64,000 nt of DNA. Source: Hibiscus mutabilis. Lineage: Eukaryota; Streptophyta; Magnoliopsida; Malvales; Malvaceae. Made by a program: the position numbers and the translations under genes. Where the stretch lies: positions 930,001 to 994,000 of the forward strand of contig CM033752.1 of the NCBI GenBank assembly GCA_019671005.1, given 5' to 3'. Shown piece by piece: positions 57,719 through 64,000 of this stretch. The notes below the pieces were generated by a model. The model was given only the letters and a program-made list of their open reading frames with translations. It did no database searches and was not told the origin of the DNA. How positions within the stretch are numbered: the stretch's first letter is position 1; each line of letters opens with the position of its first letter.

Positions 57719-58793
57719 TTTTTAAAATTTTAAATTACCCTGGTTTTTAGTTCAAAGATATTTTTAAAAGTCTGTAACATCTTTAACTCATGTTCGATGT
57801 ACGGATACTGGAAAATGGTGTTACATGAATGAAAAGCATTTGATAATGAATCGGTTCTTTTTCCTTTTATTGTTTTTGTCCCTCTGTTCCTTTATTTAAT
57901 ACATAGTTATTTTGCTGATATATTTTTAATCTCGGAATATTCATGGTTCTGATCTCTTTTGCTTTTTGTTGTTTAACATTTCCTCCTTTTTTATTTCGTT
58001 TGGGTCCTAGCTGATTTTGGTTTTATTATCGTATAATATAGTTTTATTTTCCCTTTGAATGTCGTATATTATATGTGTAGTTTTTATATATAATAGCATA
58101 TCGTATTGTTTTCTTATTTTATTTACCATGTAGTTTGCAGTCTTTTATCTAGTGTATGATGTATTTATATAATTTCGGTCACCGTATATTATTTTATTTT
58201 GTTTTGTTTTATACCATCGTATCTCACATAGTTTTTAACATGTGTATTTGTGTATTGTGAAGAGCATTTTGTCTTACGTAATGTGTTTATTATTTCAGCT
58301 TTATATCACGATGTATTTGATTATATGTTTTGCTTCGTATATCATGTTTATTCATTTGTTTATTATGATCGCATCCGGAATATAAACTGTTAATGCGGCG
58401 CTCTCTTTTTCGAGGATAAATGTGGCTAGTATCTAAGGAGTAGGTGGTGGTTTTCGTTTATTCCTCGACACCAGAGCCTTTTAAAATAAACTCGCGTGTA
58501 TAACCAAATTTTGATTTAATCGTCACTTTAACTCGTAAAATTCAATATTAATAAAATGGTAATTGATTTGGTACCAAGTTTGGGCGTGGTGGGGGTGCGA
58601 ATCCTTCCCCATACGTAACCGACTCTCAAACTCAAAAGTAAAAATCTATGGTTAGTTGTTTGTTGTCCGGTCTACCTAACCTAAGTTATCAGTGGCGACT
58701 CCAATTTTATTTCCAAAATACGAGTTTCGAAAGAAATTCCCCAAAATTATTTTTTCAAGAAAAAGGGATACTTCAGATTTTTTAGTCGCTACA

Positions 58794-59200
58794 CAAAGGG
58801 TTATGGTCAGATGGGATAGTAACACACCCTAAAGTGTCAACTAGAATTGGGCAATGATCTGAAATAGAGTGACTTAAATGGCAAAGAGAGAAGTCAGGGT
58901 AAAGCACCCACCATGCCGGATTCGCAAGGCCACGATCCAACCTTTCTCGAACATTAGTAGTAGAAAAACGACCTTTATCCCAAGTGTACCAACGACTAAC
59001 ATATCCCAAATTAGATAAGTCACAATCCTGTCAAGCGAATTTAAAAGAATTCATTTGTCTGTTTGACCGGACACGACCGCTTTTTTTTCACTAGCAAGAA
59101 GATTTTCATTATAATTACCAACCGAAAGCCACGAAAGGCTCTAATAAAAGCCTATGATGTTATGATAAAAATGTACTACTTGTATAACTTGACATGGCTC
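58794..59200 (-). mobile_element. LINE endonuclease end
   Basis: The minus strand reads SLSWLSVGNYNE (decayed GDFNE endonuclease motif, near 59120-59150), then GYVSRWYTWDKGRFSTTNVR, ERLDRGLANPAWWVLYPDFS and SISDHCPIL, all signatures of the AP-type endonuclease of plant LINEs. It continues on the far side of the inserted element at 48605. The 5' end is unclear near 59200, where chromovirus sequence begins. Confidence 0.8.
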
Positions 59201-62200
59201 CTTACTAGTATGAATAGGTTTGAATAAGTTACTGATAATGATAGATAATATTAGATACTGTTGGATCACGATACACAGTTAAGTGTGATGATCAGGAGGA
59301 CGTTTAGACATAAGTATTGAGGTATATTATGGTTTACCTTCAGCTCCGATAAGGGCATTAATGATCAAGGAGATTAAAAGTTAGAAGTTCTTGAATATTG
59401 TGGTGAGAGTGGTCTAATGACTGCCAATTTATGGCTAAATAATGTCAAGATTTAGATAAAATAAAAATTGTTCATGGAACAGAAAAGTTAGAGGGAGTTG
59501 TATCCTTGTTAAGGGAACATGCTTGAGTTTGATAGACGAACACCATATAGATAGTATTCGTTGCTAAGGTGACATGGATATTTTTTTCAAGAAGCGTTTA
59601 AGCTGATTTGATGTCAACCAAAAGGTACATATGTTAGTAAATATGATGTGATTTCCAGTAATCTACCTGAACATAGTACAATAGTGACATAAATATGTAA
59701 GAATTGTTTGTAAATGATCCAAGGGATGGAGTTTCCAACAGATTTGATGGAACTTTCATTCTATAAATTTGAAATTATTCCTGGGATAGGATGGTTATCT
59801 GTTTGTGATGCAAAGACAAAGTGCAAGAAGAAATGACTGGTACTTTCAGGACCGATTTTCTTTTGAAGTGATAGTTGTAAGAAAAAGGAAATGATTTCCT
59901 CAATTCAGAGATCTCTGCAACAAAGGCTCAAAGAACGATATGTAATGGATATGAGGCTTATTTAGCCCATGTGGTAGATATGCAAGCAGTAGGTAAGAAG
60001 ATAGAGAATATTCCTAATGTATGGGAATTTTCAGATATGTTACTTGATAAATTGTCAGGACTACCACCCGATAGAGATGTATAGTCTAGAATTGATATTT
60101 ATCCGGAAACAGAATTAGTGGATGACACCTTATAGAATGGCGCCAACTAAATTAAGAGAGTTAAAAGACTCAATTATAAAAAATTGTTAATCTGAGGTTA
60201 TACTCGACCGAGTGTAACATCATAGGGTGCTCTGATATTAATTGTAAAAAAAAAGAGAAAGATGGTTCATTACGATTAAGTACAGATTATCATCAATTAA
60301 GTAAGATAACTATTAAGAACAAGTACTTGTTATTGAGAATTTAAGATTTGTTTGATCAGCTCAGGGGTACTACAGTATTTTTAAAGATCGATCTTCGACC
60401 GGGCTATTATTAGTTAAAGGTTCAAGAAGAAGATATTCCTAAGATAGTATTTAGAACTCGTTATGGATACTAGGAGTTTATAGTAATGTCATTCGGATTT
60501 ACAAATGCGCTTGCTGCATTTATGGATTTAATGAATAGGATGTTTCAACCCTATTTTGACCAAATTATAGTAGTTCTCATATATGATATTTTGGTATATT
60601 CAAAGATAAAAGTTGATCATGATTATTAGATCTGAATAGTACTACAAATATTGAGAGACAAGCAGTTATATACCAAATTCTCTAGGTGTGAATTTTGGTT
60701 AACAAAAGTTATATTTCTTGGACATGTAATATTAATATAAGGAATAAGAATTAGTCCTAAAATGGTACAAGTTATTATGAAAGGAAGTCCCAGTTGAATG
60801 GAGTGAAAAAATTCAAGACAGTCTTGACAAGTTAAAGAAAGCTTTGACAGAATTATCAGTTCTAATATAGCCAGAGCATGAAAAGGAATATATTTTATAT
60901 AGTAATGCATCTCATTGTGGTTTGAGATGTGTATTAATGCAAGAGAATCGTGTAGTAGCTTATGTTATGAACCAGCTTAAGACATATGAAAAAAATTACC
61001 CGACACATGATTTAGAGGCGATGCCTATAATTATGGTTTTAAAGATCTGGCGATATTATTTATATGGTGAAAAGTGCTACATTTATATGGATCACAAAAG
61101 TTTAAAGCAACTAATGATGCAAAAAGAATTGAACCTATGGTAACAAAGATAGGTTGAGTTCCTAAGAGACTACAATGTAGTTATATATTATCATTTCGAG
61201 AAGATTAATGTAGTAGCCTATGAATCAAGGCAGCTCAAAACTCATAAAAAGAAGAGAAAATAAAAGAAGTAAGTTGAAACAAGAGAAGCACAGGACTATG
61301 AAATTAAGTCAAATGGTTTCTTATATTATCAAGAAAAAGTTTACTTTCTTGATAATGGTGATTTGAAGAAAAAAGTTTTGACTGAAGTTGTCATAGTCCA
61401 TTGACTATGTACTCTGGAAGTAGCAAAATGTATTAAGATCTAAAGACTCGATATTGGTGGTCAGGAATGAAAAAAGATAAATTTCGGAATTTATGAAAAA
61501 GTGCTTGACATGCTAACAAGTAAAAGCCAAACATCAAGTACCTTCTGGATTGATTCAGCCTATTTCTATTTCCCAATGGAAGTGAGAACGAGTGACAATG
61601 GAATTTGTAATAGGATTACAGTAACAATAGTTATCAGACAAATATTAAGATGACACCATTTGAATACTGTATGGAAAAATATGCTGAACTCTTCATTATT
61701 GGTTTGAGCTACATGATCGAAATGTTTGGTATAACCCAAAAGTTGGAGGGGTTGATTTGACACGATAAATAGATGATAAAGTAATAATTATTTAATATAA
61801 TCTCAAGGCTGTCGTAGATCGAAAAAAGGCTTATGCAGAAAAGAAGAGAAGGATGTTAAGTACGAAGTTGAGGACAAAGTGTTTCAAAGGTTTCACCTTG
61901 GAAGAAGGTGTTACGTTTTAGTCAAAAATGAAAGCTTAGTCCCAGAATTATTAGACCATACGTGATTCTAAAAGGAGTTGAACTAGTGGTTTATCAACTG
62001 GCGTTACTTCCAGATATGAGTAACGATTAGTGAAAATATTGGCATATGAAGTCAAAGAGTTAAGGAACAAGAAAATTCCACCGGTTAAAGTCCTTTGGAG
62101 AAATCATAAAGTGGAAGAAGTCACATGGGAAACTGAAAGGAGAATGCGTGAGTAATACCCGAAATTGTTTGAAACGGGTAAACATTGAAAATTTGAGGAT

Positions 62201-62224
62201 GAATTTTCTTAAGAGGGGGAGAAT
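59200..62224 (+). mobile_element. Tekay/Del-like chromovirus pol, heavily degraded, 5' truncated
   Basis: Plus-strand remnants in several frames: RT from about 60063 (LPPDR, then MAP.KLRELK; near 60570-60610 a catalytic motif reading LIYDILVYSK, with the first Asp of the DD pair lost), RNase H at 60840-61200 (RCVLMQENRVVAYVMNQLKT, YGEKCYIYMDHKSLK), integrase remnants 61380-62000, and a chromodomain-like tail (VLWRNHKVEEVTWETE, near 62090-62140). gag and a 5' LTR were not found. Stops occur throughout, so it is an old copy. Confidence 0.75.
62208..62224 (+). promoter_or_regulatory. Polypurine tract
   Basis: TCTTAAGAGGGGGAGAA stands directly before the LTR start TGTAATATCCC. Confidence 0.8.
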
Positions 62225-64000
62225 TGTAATATCCCAAAATTTTAACTAGTGACAAAAATGTAATTTTTGGAAGTTTAGGGGTTAAAGTATAAACTTTGGA
62301 AAAGTTTAGGGACCAAAGTGTAATTTCAAAAGTTATGTAATCTAACCCCGTAAATGAATAGTTCACCCCCAAGAGTGACATCTCCGTGTTACCCATATTT
62401 TTCGTACGAAGTTTATATTAATGGCTATAAAGCGATAAAGTTCAGAAATTTGGAAATCGTATTTTGGATCGAATAAAAATTGTTAAGCGTGATCGAATAG
62501 AAATTGTTAAGCGTGCTCAACAATAGTCGTAATAGAATATTGTTATAAGATTTTCAAGTAGGGATTGTACCTGATAAACTTCTAGGTAATTATCGGTACA
62601 TCGGATCGAGTTGAAATTTTAAAGACAGTTCCAAAGGTTATGAAAAATTCATAAAATATTATTTTATAAATATTTTATTATTTTGGTCGGATTCTAACTA
62701 GATTTAGTTAGATTCTGATGGAGTGACTATAAAGCAATAAAGCTCAAAGAAAGAAAATTTGGAAATCGTATTGAGTGAAATTTGAATATTTGGATCGAAT
62801 AAATGCCATAAATAAAAATCTAAGATATTTTGGAATGAGGCCGGTTGGAATGGAACCAATTTGGTTCAATTTTAATGGGGTGGCAATCTTTAAGATTTGT
62901 TGTAAATAAAGTCTAGTTGGAGGGCAAATTGGTCCTTTGACATGGATGGCATTTTTGAAATATTTTGAAACTTTGAGGGCAATTTTGAAAGGTCAAAATA
63001 CACATGGATGAGATCTTGGCCATTGATTTTGATGAGATTAAATCTCAACCATTGGATTAAAAGGGCATTTTAGTAATTTCACTATTTAAATGAATTTAAA
63101 ATTCATTTATATTTACAAATGGCATAATTATAGAGATTGAAAGTTAAAGAACCAAAAGATGAAGACTACTCTTCATCTTCTTCATTTTGAAAGTAAAGGG
63201 GAAAGGGGAGAAAATTTCCAAGTTCGATTCAAGCCCCGAAACTCGATTTTCAGGTAATATTTTCAACTACAAAGTTGTTCTACTCTTCAAGTTCTATCTT
63301 TTGGTGTAAATAATTCATGGAAAACATGCTTTATTGATGAGAATTTTGCATGAGAAGAAATTAGGGCTTATGGAAAAAGTTTGGGGCTTTTGGAATTTTA
63401 TGATTTCATGATGAAATTCAAGTTGAAATCAAGCTAGTATAGTGTTAAAATCATGTTATTGAGTTGAGATTTAAACCCTATCATGTTATTGAGTTGAGAT
63501 TTAAACCCTACATATTTTAGTTTGTATGAAGATGATTAGGGTTTATGGATTCAAGTTTGATTTAGGGTTTTTGATGTTGGATAATTGATCTAGTAAGCTT
63601 GAATTGTTATTTGGAAGTAAAACCCTAAATTAAAGGTATATGGACCAATTCGGCAATTCTGAAAGTTAAAGGAATAATATGAATTTTTATGATTTTGAAG
63701 TGTATTTATGTTATTATTGAAGTTGGAGATGTGAAATTGAAGTTAGAATGTTAAACCGATGTTGAATCGAATTAGTGACCATTTTGACAGATTGTCAAAG
63801 TTAAGTGACCAGTTCAGAAATTAGGTTTTAGAGAAGGATTAAATCTGAATTTTTAGTTGAAATAATAGAATTCAAGTAGTAATGTTGATTTGAGGACTAA
63901 TTTGCAAAGTTAAGAAGCTTGAATCCTTATCTTTGCATTTTTAGTGACTATTTCGGAAAGAACGAAAAATTAGAGGGAATTATTTTTGAATAATTATTTG
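62225..64000 (+). repeat. 3' LTR of the chromovirus, cut by the window end
   Basis: Starts TGTAATATCCCAAAATTTTAA and shares its first 200 bp or so with the solo LTR at 54923. Box-A-like words GTTAAGCGTG occur at 62482-62491 and 62506-62515. A 39-bp direct repeat with CATGTTATTGAGTTGAGATT is seen at about 63453-63510. No gene. Confidence 0.8.

Larger units (their letters stand above)
54923..57825 (+). mobile_element. Solo LTR of a Tekay/Del-like chromovirus
   Basis: Starts TGTAATATCCCAAATTTTTGG and ends GGTGTTACA. It is flanked by perfect 5-bp duplications TGAAT (54918-54922 and 57826-57830), and no internal region is present. Its start matches the 3' LTR at 62225. The form indicates that recombination between two LTRs removed the rest. 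It contains a 5S-rRNA-like segment (57662-57718) and short repeats of ACAGTTATCTGACACTT type (57008-57115). Confidence 0.92.
48606..58793 (+). mobile_element. Non-coding Tat/Ogre-related LTR element, split by a solo LTR
   Basis: 5' LTR 48606-49617, decayed primer site 49621-49638, leader resembling that of the complete element, no recognisable gag or pol, long tandem arrays, polypurine tract GCAAAGAGGGACAAC (54206-54220), then the 3' LTR 54221-58793. The 5-bp flanks are CAGGG (48601-48605) and CAAAG (58794-58798), matching at 3 of 5 with G-to-A type differences. Removing it restores the reading frame of the host LINE, which confirms the borders. It must have been moved by proteins from another element. 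Confidence 0.85.
54221..58793 (+). repeat. 3' LTR of the non-coding element, interrupted by a solo LTR
   Basis: The left part 54221-54922 and right part 57831-58793 together make an LTR of about 1.7 kb. The right part from 58378 matches 49200-49617 of the 5' LTR and ends with GTCGCTACA at 58793. The interruption is the solo LTR plus one copy of its TGAAT duplication. Confidence 0.85.

Overview
This is dicot plant nuclear DNA. Low GC content, intron-containing genes with GT..AG splice sites, a nuclear gene for a plastid ribosomal protein, and dense nested LTR retrotransposons all point that way. The retrotransposons include Tat/Ogre-like elements whose first ORF resembles a domain I associate with cotton-type genomes (DUF7745-like). 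Gossypium or another Malvaceae is my best guess. That is an inference from family resemblance, not something proven by the sequence.

Layout. (1) 1-7875: a decayed Athila-like Ty3/gypsy element on the minus strand. Its 5' LTR (6319-7875), tRNA-Asp-type primer binding site, gag and pol are visible, and its 3' end lies outside the window. (2) 7876-11419: the 5' part of a Tat/Ogre-like element on the minus strand, cut by the Athila-like element. (3) 11425-12060: the RNase H tail of a LINE on the plus strand. (4) 14170-26586: a gene island. It holds an NFD4/nodulin-like MFS transporter gene with a perfect 411-bp duplication of its first exon and two in-frame stops; plastid ribosomal protein L27 (three exons, minus); an unidentified 179-residue protein gene (seven exons, minus); and a YrdC/Sua5-type gene (at least eight exons, minus). 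Several MITEs sit in or between the introns. (5) 26587-29162: AT-rich spacer with foldback elements. (6) 29163-59200: one minus-strand LINE, split in two places. A complete Tat/Ogre-like element (31202-48459, 5-bp duplication ATAAG) sits in the reverse transcriptase part. A non-coding relative (48606-58793) sits at the end of the endonuclease part. The 3' LTR of that relative is itself split by a solo LTR (54923-57825, 5-bp duplication TGAAT). (7) 59200-64000: a degraded chromovirus (Tekay/Del-like) pol and the start of its 3' LTR.

How it fits together. The host genes look ordinary and unrelated to each other. The most notable content is in the mobile DNA: (a) a segment of 5S rRNA with box A and box C at native spacing inside the solo LTR; (b) a probable in-frame intron between protease and reverse transcriptase in the Tat/Ogre-like element, plus two RNase H domains; (c) an LTR-end/primer-site/leader module shared by three otherwise different elements; (d) a short near-palindrome, GTTGCCGWGGCAAC, scattered through the coding region and LTR of the Athila-like element; and (e) a roughly 30-copy tandem array with a 45-47 bp period in front of the polypurine tract of the non-coding relative. 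No CRISPR, operon or prokaryotic feature is present. Splice sites and domains were read by eye, and no database search was run.
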